A stretch of DNA of 43,917 nucleotides, taken from NCBI RefSeq assembly GCF_003614925.1, contig NZ_QYLP01000084.1, positions 1 to 43,917 of the forward strand, written 5' to 3'. The DNA comes from Arthrobacter celericrescens. Its GTDB lineage: Bacteria > Actinomycetota > Actinomycetes > Actinomycetales > Micrococcaceae. The notes under the pieces were generated by a model. That model searched no databases, was not told the origin of the DNA, and saw nothing but the letters and a program-made list of their open reading frames with translations. The translations under genes were made by a program, and so were the position numbers. Shown piece by piece: positions 33,083 through 41,534 of this stretch (position 1 is its first letter; each line of letters starts with the position of its first letter).

Positions 33083-34267
33083 GTGTTCGGCTTGACCATC
33101 CTGGATCTGGCGTTGATTCTGACGCTCCTTTCCTACTTGATCTATGGCCTGCGCAACGGCTTCCTCGTGACGCTGGGCGGCGTGGCCGGCTTCGCCGCCG
33201 GGGCGATGGCCGCCGTCGTCTCCGTTCCCCTGGTGGGCGGCTGGGTGCCGGACAGTGGATGGCGGCTGACGGCCATCATCGCCACCGCGCTGGTGCTGAT
33301 CGTGCTGGGCCACGGCCTTGGCACCTGGGTGGGGCACAGGATCCGCCAGGCCGTGCGGATCAAGCCGCTGCACGCCCTGGACCGCCTGCTAGGCGGCTTC
33401 GCCAGCGTGGCCGTGGCGGCGCTGGTGATGTCCATGCTGTCGGTCAGCATCGCGTCGCTGGGTGTCCCGTTCGTCTCGCAGCAGTTGGGCGACTCCAAGG
33501 TGATCCGCTCCATCGACGCCCTGACCCCCACCCCGGTCAAGTCCGCCGTCGCGCAATTGCGTTCCGCGGTGATGGGGAACGGGATCCCCACGATCATTGA
33601 AGGGATCGGGCCGGTGAAGCCGGTTCCCGTTCCCGACGCCAGCACCGACACCCCCGCGCTGAACAACGCCGCGCGTTCTGTGCTGAGGATTGCCGGTACC
33701 GCCTACCAGTGCGGCCAGAACCAGACCGGCACCGGCTTCGTCGTGTCACCCGGGCGTGTCGTGACCAACGCGCACGTGGTGGCCGGTGTCCAGCAGCCGG
33801 TGGTGGAAACGCCCGACGGCGGTGCGATGCCGGGCCGGGTGGTGTATTTCGACAGCAGGCGGGACCTCGCCGTCGTCGCGGTTGAGGGCCTGCCCACCGC
33901 ACCGCTGCAGCTCGGGCCTGACCTGCCCGCCGGTACGGCGGCGGCGTTCGCCGGGTACCCGCACGGCGGACCGTTCCAGGCAAAGCCGGCCGCCGTCCAA
34001 GGCATATCCACGCTGCTCGTGCCCGATATCTACGGCAACAACCCGGCGCCGGAACAGGTCTACAAGCTCGCCGGCGATGTGCAGCCGGGCAACTCCGGCG
34101 GGCCGTTGCTGTCCCAGCAGGGCCGGGTGGCCGGCGTCATTTTCGCGAAGACCACCTCGGACGTGGCGGTCGGCTATGCGCTGACGATGGAGGATCTGGC
34201 TCCGGTGGCGGCCCGGGCGCCGTCCCTGAGTGCGGCGGTGTCGCCCGGGCAGTGCACGCGGAAGTAG
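33083..34267 (+). CDS. marP: Membrane serine protease with CvpA domain, MarP-like
   Basis: A 394-residue protein. Residues 1-165 hold four membrane segments of the CvpA/colicin V production type. Residues 195-394 form a trypsin-like protease with His in TNAHVVAG, Asp in SRRDLAVVAV and Ser in GDVQPGNSGGPL. This two-part layout matches mycobacterial MarP (Rv3671c), a periplasmic protease needed for acid and oxidative stress resistance. Two cysteines, in YQCGQN and PGQCT, could form the disulfide known in MarP. I chose GTG 33083, 5 bp after GAGGAG; TTG 33080 is too close. It is divergent from crp with 226 bp between. Confidence 0.93.
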   Translation: MFGLTILDLALILTLLSYLIYGLRNGFLVTLGGVAGFAAGAMAAVVSVPLVGGWVPDSGWRLTAIIATALVLIVLGHGLGTWVGHRIRQAVRIKPLHALDRLLGGFASVAVAALVMSMLSVSIASLGVPFVSQQLGDSKVIRSIDALTPTPVKSAVAQLRSAVMGNGIPTIIEGIGPVKPVPVPDASTDTPALNNAARSVLRIAGTAYQCGQNQTGTGFVVSPGRVVTNAHVVAGVQQPVVETPDGGAMPGRVVYFDSRRDLAVVAVEGLPTAPLQLGPDLPAGTAAAFAGYPHGGPFQAKPAAVQGISTLLVPDIYGNNPAPEQVYKLAGDVQPGNSGGPLLSQQGRVAGVIFAKTTSDVAVGYALTMEDLAPVAARAPSLSAAVSPGQCTRK

Positions 34268-34270
34268 CGG

Positions 34271-34735
34271 TTAGGAAACCGCGCCGGCCAGGAAATCGAT
34301 GGCCAGCTTGTAGCCTTGGACGCCGGCGCCGACGATCACCGCGGTGCAGACGGGGGACAGGTAGGAGTGGTGCCGGAATTCCTCGCGCTTGTGCACGTTG
34401 GTGATGTGCACCTCGACGGCGGGGAGTTCGACGGCGGCCAGTGCGTCCCGGAGGGCGACTGACGTGTGCGTGTAGGCGCCGGCGTTGATGACGATTCCGG
34501 CGGCGGTGCCCCGGGCCGCGTGGATGGCGTCCAGGAGGTCGCCTTCGTGGTTGGACTGGACGCAATCCACCGTGAAGCCGTGCGCGGCGGCCGCGTCCAT
34601 GGCGAGCTGCTCGACGTCGGCCAGGGTGGAGGTGCCGTACTTTTCGGGTTCGCGGGTCCCCAGCAGGTTCAGGTTGGGACCGTTCAGGACGAGGATGGTG
34701 CGGCCGGCAGCGGTGGCGGGAGAAGCGTCAGTCAT
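34271..34735 (-). CDS. aroQ: Type II 3-dehydroquinate dehydratase
   Basis: A 154-residue dodecameric-type dehydroquinase of the shikimate pathway, converting 3-dehydroquinate to 3-dehydroshikimate. [19 protein letters not shown] includes the catalytic Tyr. [30 protein letters not shown] and [18 protein letters not shown] supply the remaining active-site residues. Its stop is 3 bp from the marP stop on the other strand (convergent, no terminator visible). It stands alone rather than in an aro operon. Confidence 0.96.
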   Translation of the reverse strand: MTDASPATAAGRTILVLNGPNLNLLGTREPEKYGTSTLADVEQLAMDAAAAHGFTVDCVQSNHEGDLLDAIHAARGTAAGIVINAGAYTHTSVALRDALAAVELPAVEVHITNVHKREEFRHHSYLSPVCTAVIVGAGVQGYKLAIDFLAGAVS

Positions 34736-34945
34736 GCCTGCAATCTATCGCGTTGCGGGGTCCGGCCGACGAAACGAAGCCCTAGGGTTACATTCCGGTG
34801 GTGGGTTTCTGGGTCCTGCGTTGGCCCGCCGCCCGTTTGCCAGTTCTGGCCGCTTTGCTCGCATTTTTCCGGCCGGAAACGGCAATTTGGTGACCCACGG
34901 AAGCCGCTGGCGTCGTCTGAAGCGTCGAATGAAGAAAGGACAGCC

Positions 34946-35236
34946 ATGCCGGAGGTAACCCTCAGCGGAGAACTCGTCTGCAGCATTGCGGCCGAAGCCC
35001 AAACCGTCGCCAGGCACCTTCCGCTGCACCTTGAGCTGACGCGGGCCGAAGAAGGGTGCCTGTCCTTCAATGTGGTGCGGAGCGAAAACCCGCTTGTCTG
35101 GCACGTCGAGGAACGGTTCCGTGACGCGGCGGCCTTTGAGGCCCATCAGGAACGCGTAGCCGCCAGCGAGTGGGGAAGGGCAACGGCTGGGATCGAACGG
35201 CGATACACAATCACGGGCATGGCTACCGACGCCTGA
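34946..35236 (+). CDS. Antibiotic biosynthesis monooxygenase (ABM)-domain protein
   Basis: A 96-residue protein of the ferredoxin-like ABM/YgiN type: SGELVCSIAAEAQTVARHLPLHLELTRAEEGCLSFNVVRSENP then WHVEERFRDAAAFEAHQERVAASEW. The pattern of an acidic 'EEGCL.F.V..' strand and 'F.....H..R' helix fits quinol monooxygenase-like members; the substrate is unknown. ATG 34946 has AAAGGA 6 bp upstream. The 210 bp before it hold no gene I can support. Confidence 0.8.
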   Translation: MPEVTLSGELVCSIAAEAQTVARHLPLHLELTRAEEGCLSFNVVRSENPLVWHVEERFRDAAAFEAHQERVAASEWGRATAGIERRYTITGMATDA

Positions 35237-35551
35237 TCAGGTGTTGTTCCAGTGCACCTTGATGGCCTCGGCGATCGGTCCTGTAGTCACATCCACAGTG
35301 AAAGCCACCGGAGCCTTGCCGGTCTCCTCCACCGCGGCGTCGCTGTAGACCCGCCCGCATGACGGGCAGAGGGTGTAGAGATCTTCATCTTTCGGCCAGG
35401 GCGCGAGGCCTGCTGGAACGTCGTCTCCGGCATAGATCGGGAAGCCCCGCGAGTTCGCCTGGATCAGTCCGTCCTTGCTGACGGTGTTGCCACAGACGCA
35501 GGTGATAGTCGTGACATCGTGGCCGTCGACAGCGGCGTACTCAGCGTCCAT
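35237..35551 (-). CDS. Small protein with two cysteine pairs, possible zinc ribbon
   Basis: A 104-residue protein I do not recognise. TCVCGN (C18, C20) and LCPSCGRVY (C62, C65) could together bind zinc. Between them lies GFPIYAGDDVPAGLAPWPKDEDLYTL, and the C-terminus is acidic and hydrophobic without membrane segments. ATG 35551 is preceded by TTGGAGGCTGCC, a good Shine-Dalgarno; the TTG further up (35563) belongs to that element. It is convergent with the ABM gene, with adjacent stop codons, and downstream of the alpha-galactosidase gene beyond a palindrome, so it is probably transcribed on its own. Confidence 0.75.
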   Translation of the reverse strand: MDAEYAAVDGHDVTTITCVCGNTVSKDGLIQANSRGFPIYAGDDVPAGLAPWPKDEDLYTLCPSCGRVYSDAAVEETGKAPVAFTVDVTTGPIAEAIKVHWNNT

Positions 35552-35613
35552 GGCAGCCTCCAAACGGCGAAGGACTTAAGACACAGGTTACGCCTTGAAG
35601 TGCCGGGGAGGAC

Positions 35614-35673
35614 GTTGTGAGGCCCGCTCCACGTCCAATGCGCACGGCAAAGGACGTAAAGCGGGCCCACAAC
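35614..35673. repeat. 60-bp inverted repeat after the alpha-galactosidase gene
   Basis: GTTGTGAGGCCCGCT and ACGTCC on the left match GGACGT and AGCGGGCCCACAAC on the right, with small bulges, around a 15-bp loop. It lies between the alpha-galactosidase stop and the next minus-strand gene. There is no T run, so it may be a dispersed palindrome that also works as a transcript barrier. Confidence 0.75.
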
Positions 35674-35700
35674 GCAGGTAACTAAGCCAACGCAGGGTAG

Positions 35701-37911
35701 CTAGGCCGCCGTCACCTTCAACAACAGCGCGTGCTCCGGCCGCAGGACGGGCAACGGGAGGCCCACCTCGGCGAGGAAGCGGCCGGTGGCGGTCAGGCCG
35801 CCGTCGAGCCATGCGGGAGGCGCGATCTGCACGAAGGGGCTGTCGGCGTTGCCGTCCGCTGCGGTCGGCAGATCCTCCGACGTCGGCATGACGGCTTCCA
35901 CCCGGTACGTGCGTTCCGGATCCAGGCCGGGAAGTCCCACCCGGCCGGGCATCTCGGCCGCGAGCGAAGCCAGGACGACGGCGGCGAACAGGGCCTCGGA
36001 GCGGTCCTGCGCCACCACGCCGTGCAGCCGGAGGTTCGGATCACCAAGGTCCGCATTGATCCGGACACCCGAATGCAGCATCCCTCGGTGCTCCTTGTAG
36101 ATGGTGATGGCCCGGCGCAGCACCGCCCGGTCGTGCGCGGTGGCCTGGCGGATGTCCCATTCCATGCCGAAGTGCCCGAACAGCGCGGTGATGGCCCGGA
36201 AGGAGATGCTGTGCGTGCGGCCGGTGGTGTGCGAATGCGTGGGGCCGACGTGGGCGCCCACCAGTTCGGGCGGCAGGACGGCCTGGGTCCAGCGCTGGAT
36301 GGTCTGGCGTTCCAGGGCGTCGTTGCAGTCCGAGGCCCACACGCGGTCCGTGCGCTGCAGGATGCCAAGGTCCACCCGGGCGCCGCCGGAGGAGCAGGAT
36401 TCGATCTCCACCTGCGGGTGCGCGACCTTCAGCGCGTCGAAGAGCCGGTAGGCAGCGAGGGTCTGTTCGTGCACGGAGGGCCGGCCGCGGTGGCCGTGTT
36501 CGGCGAGGTCCCGGTTCTGGTCCCACTTGAGGTAGGCGATGTTGTTTTCGCTCAGCAGGGCGTCCATGCGGTGGTAGATGTACTGCCAGGCCTGCGGGTT
36601 GGCGAGGTCGATTATGTGCTGGTTCCGCCATTCAAGCGGCAGCCGGCCGCCGTCCTTGTGCGAGGCCGCGGCCGGGCCGACGATCCAGTCCGGATGCGCC
36701 CGGGCGACGTCGGAATCCAGGTTGACCATTTCCGGTTCGACCCACAGGCCGAACTCCATCCCGCGGGAGGTGACGGCGTCGATCAGCGGGGTGAGGCCTT
36801 CGGGCCACACGGTCTCGTCGACGTACCAGTCGCCAAGTCCAGCGTGGTCGTCACGGCGCCCGCGGAACCAGCCGTCGTCGAGCACGAAGCGCTCCACGCC
36901 CAGCTCCGCCGCGGACTCGGCCAGCTCGATGAGCGGCTCGATCCGGTGGTCGAAGTACACGGCCTCCCAGGTGTTCAGGACCACCGGGCGGGCCTTGCCG
37001 GAGCCGCCGGCGGAGCCCTGGGTGCCGACGTGCTGCGGGCGGGCGCGGAACCAGTCGTAGAAGCGTTCCGTGACGCCGTCCAGGCCGTGGTCCGAGTAGG
37101 CGGCGTAGAGCACCGGGGTGGTGTACTCCGCACCGGGTGCGAGGACGACCTCGCCGGAGCCGAGCAGTTCGGACGCGCCGAGCATGCGGCGGCCGTCGCC
37201 AACCGTGTCGAGGTACTGTTCGTGGTTTCCGGACCAGCCGAAGTGCACGGCCCAGACCCGGCCCGAGCGGTTGCCGAAGCCCTCCGTGCCGGCGGCCACC
37301 AGCAGCGAGGAATCGTGCCCGGTGCGGCCGTGCCGGCCCGAACGCACCCAGGTTCCCTGCGCGATCCGGTGGCGTTGCGGGTGGTTTTCGCGGCACCAGC
37401 GGCCGGTGAGGTCCAGGAGTTCGACGGCGTCGCCCGGCACCGGGAGCACCAGGCCGAGTTCGTCGAGCTGGTACGGCGTTTCGCCGGTGTTGGTGAGCGT
37501 ATGGCTGAGTTCGATGAGGCCGCCGCGGTTCAGGCGGACGGTACTGCGGACTTCGACGCCCGCCTCCGGGTCCGCTTGGAGCACGACGGCGGTGTCCCCG
37601 CCGTCGTATTCTGCCGACACCACCCGCAGGGCGGGGGAGAAATTGAAACCGGGCACGCCGGCCTCGGAACGCTGGCCCCGCAGACCCGGCCGGCCGAGCC
37701 AGCCCGAAGAGGCCTGGGGGAGCAGGCCGCCGACCACCGGGGTGTCGAGCGCCGAATGCGGCACGGGAGCGGCGAGGAGCCCCAGGTCCGGCAGGGCTTC
37801 GCCGAGATCGGCGCCCCAATGGACTATCTGGGCCTCACCGGTGTGGAAAGCGAGCAGGAGGCTCGTACCGGAGGAGCGCAGATGCAGGGGGTCCAGGTGC
37901 AGGGGGTCCAT
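35701..37911 (-). CDS. GH36 alpha-galactosidase
   Basis: A 736-residue glycoside hydrolase of family 36, removing terminal alpha-1,6-galactose from melibiose, raffinose and related sugars. The N-terminal beta-sandwich is followed by the barrel with LNTWEAVYFDH, ERFVLDDGWFRGRRDD, GLWVEPEMVN and KWDQNRD, in which D464 is the predicted nucleophile. ESCSSGGARVDLGIL and WASDCNDALERQTIQ supply the acid/base Asp. No signal peptide is present, so it acts on imported sugar. It is 95 bp downstream of the solute-binding protein gene on the same strand, separated by a hairpin that may lower its expression relative to the binding protein. Confidence 0.95.
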   Translation of the reverse strand: MDPLHLDPLHLRSSGTSLLLAFHTGEAQIVHWGADLGEALPDLGLLAAPVPHSALDTPVVGGLLPQASSGWLGRPGLRGQRSEAGVPGFNFSPALRVVSAEYDGGDTAVVLQADPEAGVEVRSTVRLNRGGLIELSHTLTNTGETPYQLDELGLVLPVPGDAVELLDLTGRWCRENHPQRHRIAQGTWVRSGRHGRTGHDSSLLVAAGTEGFGNRSGRVWAVHFGWSGNHEQYLDTVGDGRRMLGASELLGSGEVVLAPGAEYTTPVLYAAYSDHGLDGVTERFYDWFRARPQHVGTQGSAGGSGKARPVVLNTWEAVYFDHRIEPLIELAESAAELGVERFVLDDGWFRGRRDDHAGLGDWYVDETVWPEGLTPLIDAVTSRGMEFGLWVEPEMVNLDSDVARAHPDWIVGPAAASHKDGGRLPLEWRNQHIIDLANPQAWQYIYHRMDALLSENNIAYLKWDQNRDLAEHGHRGRPSVHEQTLAAYRLFDALKVAHPQVEIESCSSGGARVDLGILQRTDRVWASDCNDALERQTIQRWTQAVLPPELVGAHVGPTHSHTTGRTHSISFRAITALFGHFGMEWDIRQATAHDRAVLRRAITIYKEHRGMLHSGVRINADLGDPNLRLHGVVAQDRSEALFAAVVLASLAAEMPGRVGLPGLDPERTYRVEAVMPTSEDLPTAADGNADSPFVQIAPPAWLDGGLTATGRFLAEVGLPLPVLRPEHALLLKVTAA

Positions 37912-37969
37912 TGGCGGTGTCTCTTTCAGGTGGTGCGTTGAGTGTACGGGAAGGGCAGGCAGAAATGGT

Positions 37970-38001
37970 GCCTGGGGACCCGGCCGTACCCGGGCCCCCA
38001 G
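37970..38001 (-). terminator. Hairpin between the solute-binding protein and alpha-galactosidase genes
   Basis: CCTGGGGACCCGG and CCGGGCCCCCAGG form a 13-bp stem with one mismatch. It follows the solute-binding protein stop by 5 bp. A T run is lacking, so it may protect the upstream mRNA end or attenuate rather than fully terminate. Confidence 0.6.
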
Positions 38002-38006
38002 GGGTC

Positions 38007-39362
38007 TTACTTGGCGAAGAGGGCGTTGACCTGCTCGTTGGCCGCGGTCAGCGAGCTGGCGGGGGTCTTGCCGGCCACCACGCCGTCCATGGCGGGCTTC
38101 ATGATGCCGGACACCTTGGCTGCGTTGTCGGTGATCGGCAGCATGAACGTGGTCTTGTCCTTCACGTGCTGGGTGAAGGCGTTGACGTCCACGCCCTTGG
38201 CCTTGAACGCGGCTGCGGCTTTCTCGGTGGAACCCTTGATGGCGGGGAAGACCACGGCCTTTGCGGCCACGACGTCCTGGCAGGCCGCCGAACCGAGGTA
38301 CTCAACCCACTTGATGGCGGCGTCCTTCTTCTTGGTGCCTGCCCAGATGGAGTCGGCCAGGCCGTTGAACATCGAGGCGCGCTTGCCGTCGGGGCCGGCC
38401 GGGGTCGGGGCGATGCCGACGTCGATGCCCTTGTAACCCGTGTACTGGCCGATCATCCACGAACCGGAGGAGTTGATGGCGGCCTTGCCTGCGCCGAAGT
38501 TGTCCGCGGCGTTGGCGCCAACCGTGGTTTCCAGCTTGGGCATGTAGCCCTTCTCGGCCAGTGATGCCCACCAGGCAATGGTGTCCTGGAGCCGCTTGTC
38601 GTCGTAGTTGTAGTGGGTGCCCCACGGGTTCTTGTCCGTGGTGGTCCAGCCGGTGGTGGCGGCCAGGAAGCTCCACTGGGTCTGCCCCGCGTTCTCGCCG
38701 CCGGAGGATTCCAGGCCCAGGCCGTAGACAGCCACATTGTTCTTGTCGAAGCCGGGCTCGTCACCGCGCTTGCCGCCCTTGTCCACGGTGAGGCGGGCGA
38801 TCGCCTTCTCGTAAGTACCGCCGTCCTGCGGGTTCCAGCTCAGGGAGCCCATCTGTTCCGGGGTGAGCCCGGCATCGGCGGCCATCTTCTTGTTGTAGAA
38901 CAGCGCGATGGTGTCCCAGTCCTTGGGCAGGCCGTAGCGCTTGCCGTCCTGGCCAACCCACAGCTCTGCGAGGCCTTCGTTATATTGGCCGAGGTCAACC
39001 TTGTCGTTGGCGACCGCATCATCGAGGGCCACCAGCTGCTTGGTCTTGATGAAGTCCGGGTACTTGGCCAGGTGGTTCGTGAAGACATCCGGGGCGGTGC
39101 CCGAAGCCATGCCGTTGGTGATCTTGCCCCAGTAGTCGTCCCAGCCGGTCTGGGTGACCTTCACCTTAATGTCCGGGTTGGCCTTCTGGAAGTCCGTGGC
39201 GCACTGCTGGTACGCGGGGAGCTGGTTGGCGTCCCAGAGCCAGTAGCTGATCTCGCCCTTCGCGGATTCCGCGCCTCCGCTGGCGCCGCCTCCGCAGGCG
39301 GAGAGGGCCAGGGCGGCAGCAGCGGCGACCGCGACGGCGCCGATTGCCTTCTTGTTCATCAT
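38007..39362 (-). CDS. Sugar ABC transporter solute-binding lipoprotein
   Basis: A 451-residue family 1 extracellular solute-binding protein. The N-terminus MMNKKAIGAVAVAAAAALALSAC is a lipoprotein signal with lipobox LSAC and lipidated C23. EISYWLWDANQLPAYQQCATDFQKANPDIKV, DVFTNHLAKYPDF, YGLPKDWDTIALFYNKKM and GKAAINSSGSWMIGQY follow the sugar-binding pattern. AAAGGA lies before the first of two consecutive ATG codons. It is the third gene of the importer operon. No ATPase gene is nearby; a shared MsiK-like ATPase elsewhere is likely, as is usual in Actinobacteria. Confidence 0.94.
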   Translation of the reverse strand: MMNKKAIGAVAVAAAAALALSACGGGASGGAESAKGEISYWLWDANQLPAYQQCATDFQKANPDIKVKVTQTGWDDYWGKITNGMASGTAPDVFTNHLAKYPDFIKTKQLVALDDAVANDKVDLGQYNEGLAELWVGQDGKRYGLPKDWDTIALFYNKKMAADAGLTPEQMGSLSWNPQDGGTYEKAIARLTVDKGGKRGDEPGFDKNNVAVYGLGLESSGGENAGQTQWSFLAATTGWTTTDKNPWGTHYNYDDKRLQDTIAWWASLAEKGYMPKLETTVGANAADNFGAGKAAINSSGSWMIGQYTGYKGIDVGIAPTPAGPDGKRASMFNGLADSIWAGTKKKDAAIKWVEYLGSAACQDVVAAKAVVFPAIKGSTEKAAAAFKAKGVDVNAFTQHVKDKTTFMLPITDNAAKVSGIMKPAMDGVVAGKTPASSLTAANEQVNALFAK

Positions 39363-39426
39363 GGTGGGTCCTTTCGGGGACGGCTTTGAGCCGGGTGGGG
39401 ATGGGTGTCGGGTTGGGGAGGGAGGG

Positions 39427-40374
39427 CTATTTGGTGCCGTTGAAGCCGATGGAGTTGACGATCTTCTTGCCGAAGATGGCGAAGAGGATCAGCACCGGCG
39501 TGGCCGACACAAGGGTGGCGGCCATCAGGCCGGACCAGTCGGGGGCGCCTTGCGGTGCCTGGGACTTGAAGACGCCCAGGCCCACGGTGAGCACGCGGGT
39601 TTCTTCGGTGGTGCCCACCAGTAGCGGCCAGAAGTACTCGTTCCACTGGCCCATGAAGGTGAGCAGGGCGAGGGTGGCGATGGGGGCGGCGGCGTTGGGC
39701 ATGACGATCTGGAAGAAGATCCGCCAGTGCTTGGCGCCGTCGAGCATGGCCGCCTCTTCCACTTCGCGGGACATGTTCAGGAAGAACTGGCGCATGAAGA
39801 AGATCGCGAACGGAGTCATGAACAGGTAGGGCAGGACCATGCCGAGCATCGAGTTGAGCAGGCCCAGGTTCTTCACGAGCAGGAAGTTCGGCAGTGCCGT
39901 GAAGATCGGCGGAACCAGCATGGTGCCCAGGAACAGCGAGAATACGCCGTCGCGGCCCTTCCAGCGCAGCCGGGCGAAGGCGTAGGCGGCCATCGAGCTG
40001 AAGAACACGGCGCCGGCGGTGGTGATGCTGGAGAACAGCAGCGAGTTCCAGAGGTACTGCCAGAAGTTGATGGATGCGCCGGAGCCGCCTTCGGCGATGG
40101 CTTCCTGGGCGGTCTGGAAGCCGAAGACGCGCTTGAAGGCGCCGAGGTTGAAATCGGCCGGAAGCAGGCTGGCGGAGTTCGCGGCGAGGGAGCCGTTGGT
40201 GGACAGTGCCGTGCGGAGCACCCAGTAGAAGGGCAGGATGCTGACGGCGATGGCCACGCCGAGCAGGACCCAGGCGATGGTGCGGCGCCAGTTGAAGGGG
40301 CGGTTCCGTGCGGACGGGCGGTTCAGGAACGGACGACGGCGGTTGTCGGCCGGGCGGGTGGCGGTGGTGGTCAT
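39427..40374 (-). CDS. Carbohydrate ABC transporter permease (MalG type)
   Basis: A 315-residue inner-membrane permease with about six helices. The cytoplasmic EAA loop is EEAAMLDGAKHWRIFFQIVMPNAAAPIATL, with the conserved Gly. SLFLGTMLVPPIFTALPNFLLV and GQWNEYFWPLLV are also typical of MalG-like subunits. A basic N-terminal tail of about 40 residues precedes TM1. It is 9 bp downstream of the MalF-type gene. Confidence 0.94.
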   Translation of the reverse strand: MTTTATRPADNRRRPFLNRPSARNRPFNWRRTIAWVLLGVAIAVSILPFYWVLRTALSTNGSLAANSASLLPADFNLGAFKRVFGFQTAQEAIAEGGSGASINFWQYLWNSLLFSSITTAGAVFFSSMAAYAFARLRWKGRDGVFSLFLGTMLVPPIFTALPNFLLVKNLGLLNSMLGMVLPYLFMTPFAIFFMRQFFLNMSREVEEAAMLDGAKHWRIFFQIVMPNAAAPIATLALLTFMGQWNEYFWPLLVGTTEETRVLTVGLGVFKSQAPQGAPDWSGLMAATLVSATPVLILFAIFGKKIVNSIGFNGTK

Positions 40375-40383
40375 GGGGTGTCC

Positions 40384-41343
40384 TTAGTCCAGGTCCGACT
40401 GGTTGCCGCGGAGGAACTTCATCTGGATGAAGGCCACGAGGGCGAGGATGAGGAAGAGGATGACGGCCAGGGCCGAGCCGTAGCCGAAGTCCTGTTCGTT
40501 GAAGGCACGTTGGTAGATGTAGAACTGCAGCACGCGGGTGGCGTTGACCGGACCGCCGGCGGTGGTGACGGCCACGGTGTCGAAGACCTGGAAGGAACCG
40601 ATGACGGTGACCACCAGGACCAGCACGAGCACGGGGCGCAGCAGGGGAAGGGTGATCCGCCAGAAGGTGCTGACGGCCTTGGAACCGTCGATGCTGGCGG
40701 CCTCATACACGTTGTTGGGGATGGCCTGCAGGCCGGCGAATATCAGCAGGGCCGTGTAGCCCATGTGGCGCCAGGTGTTGATCAGCGCCTGGGTGGGGAT
40801 GGCCCATTGTTCGCTGCCGAAGAAGGCCACGCGGGGCAGCCCGAGCCACTCGATGAGCTGGTTGACGATGCCGATCTGGTAATCGAGCATCCAGAACCAC
40901 AGCAGGGCCGCGATGACGTTTGCCATCAGGTACGGCATCAGCAGGGCCCCGCGGACCAGGGTGGACTTGGCCACCCGGTGCATGAGGAGCGCGATGCCCA
41001 GGGCGAGGATCGTCTGCAGTGCGATGTTGATGATGACGTACTGGCTGGTGACGCCGAGGGCGTTCCAGAACAGCGGGTCCTTGGCGATGCGTTCGTAGTT
41101 CCGGGTGCCGATCCATTCCGGGTCGCCGAGGATGCTGTACTCCGTGAAGCTCAGGTAGATCCCGCGGATGGTGGGGACCAAGTAGAAGAGCACGAAGCCG
41201 AGCATGGCCGGGGCGATGAAGAAGAGCGCGGTCTTGAGGTCGCCGGTGCCACGGAAGTCCGCGGCAGGCTTTCCCCGTTTCCGCGACTTCTGCGGCCCAC
41301 CGGCCGAGAGCCCCGGATCGGGTTGTTTGGTGAGCGTGGTCAT
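40384..41343 (-). CDS. Carbohydrate ABC transporter permease (MalF type)
   Basis: A 319-residue permease with about six helices. LFFIAPAMLGFVLFYLVPTIRGIYLSFTEY opens the domain and the EAA loop is YEAASIDGSKAVSTFWRITLPLLRPVL. It is the first gene of the importer operon. Its promoter region contains an 18-bp LacI-type palindrome 41 bp upstream and is shared with the divergent oxidoreductase gene. Confidence 0.94.
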   Translation of the reverse strand: MTTLTKQPDPGLSAGGPQKSRKRGKPAADFRGTGDLKTALFFIAPAMLGFVLFYLVPTIRGIYLSFTEYSILGDPEWIGTRNYERIAKDPLFWNALGVTSQYVIINIALQTILALGIALLMHRVAKSTLVRGALLMPYLMANVIAALLWFWMLDYQIGIVNQLIEWLGLPRVAFFGSEQWAIPTQALINTWRHMGYTALLIFAGLQAIPNNVYEAASIDGSKAVSTFWRITLPLLRPVLVLVLVVTVIGSFQVFDTVAVTTAGGPVNATRVLQFYIYQRAFNEQDFGYGSALAVILFLILALVAFIQMKFLRGNQSDLD

Positions 41344-41383
41344 CTTCGACCTTTCAGGTGTGACGTGACTAACAACTGCAGCG

Positions 41384-41401
41384 AATCTACACGAGTAGAT
41401 T
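41384..41401. promoter_or_regulatory. LacI-type operator 1
   Basis: AATCTACACGAGTAGATT is an 18-bp palindrome with one mismatched pair and the central CG typical of LacI-family sites. It lies on the importer side of the divergent promoter region. Confidence 0.75.
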
Positions 41402-41460
41402 TTGGCCGGTCAAGAGGTTTTGTGAAATTTTGTGAGAATTTCTTTTGTTTCTTTCGTTTT

Positions 41461-41478
41461 TGTTGACTCGAGTAGATC
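41461..41478. promoter_or_regulatory. LacI-type operator 2
   Basis: TGTTGACTCGAGTAGATC shares the CTCGAGTAGAT half of operator 1 and the central CG, 77 bp further on. It overlaps a TTGACT that could be the -35 of the oxidoreductase promoter. Confidence 0.65.
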
Positions 41479-41534
41479 GCGCTGACACACTCGTTTGCAT
41501 CCAACACCGCGAAGGCCCAAGGAGGAGCCAGACA

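Noticed and set aside
35731..37941. 736-codon open frame on the plus strand
   Set aside because: It is the mirror of the GH36 alpha-galactosidase and has low-complexity Gly/Val/Arg/His composition without motifs.
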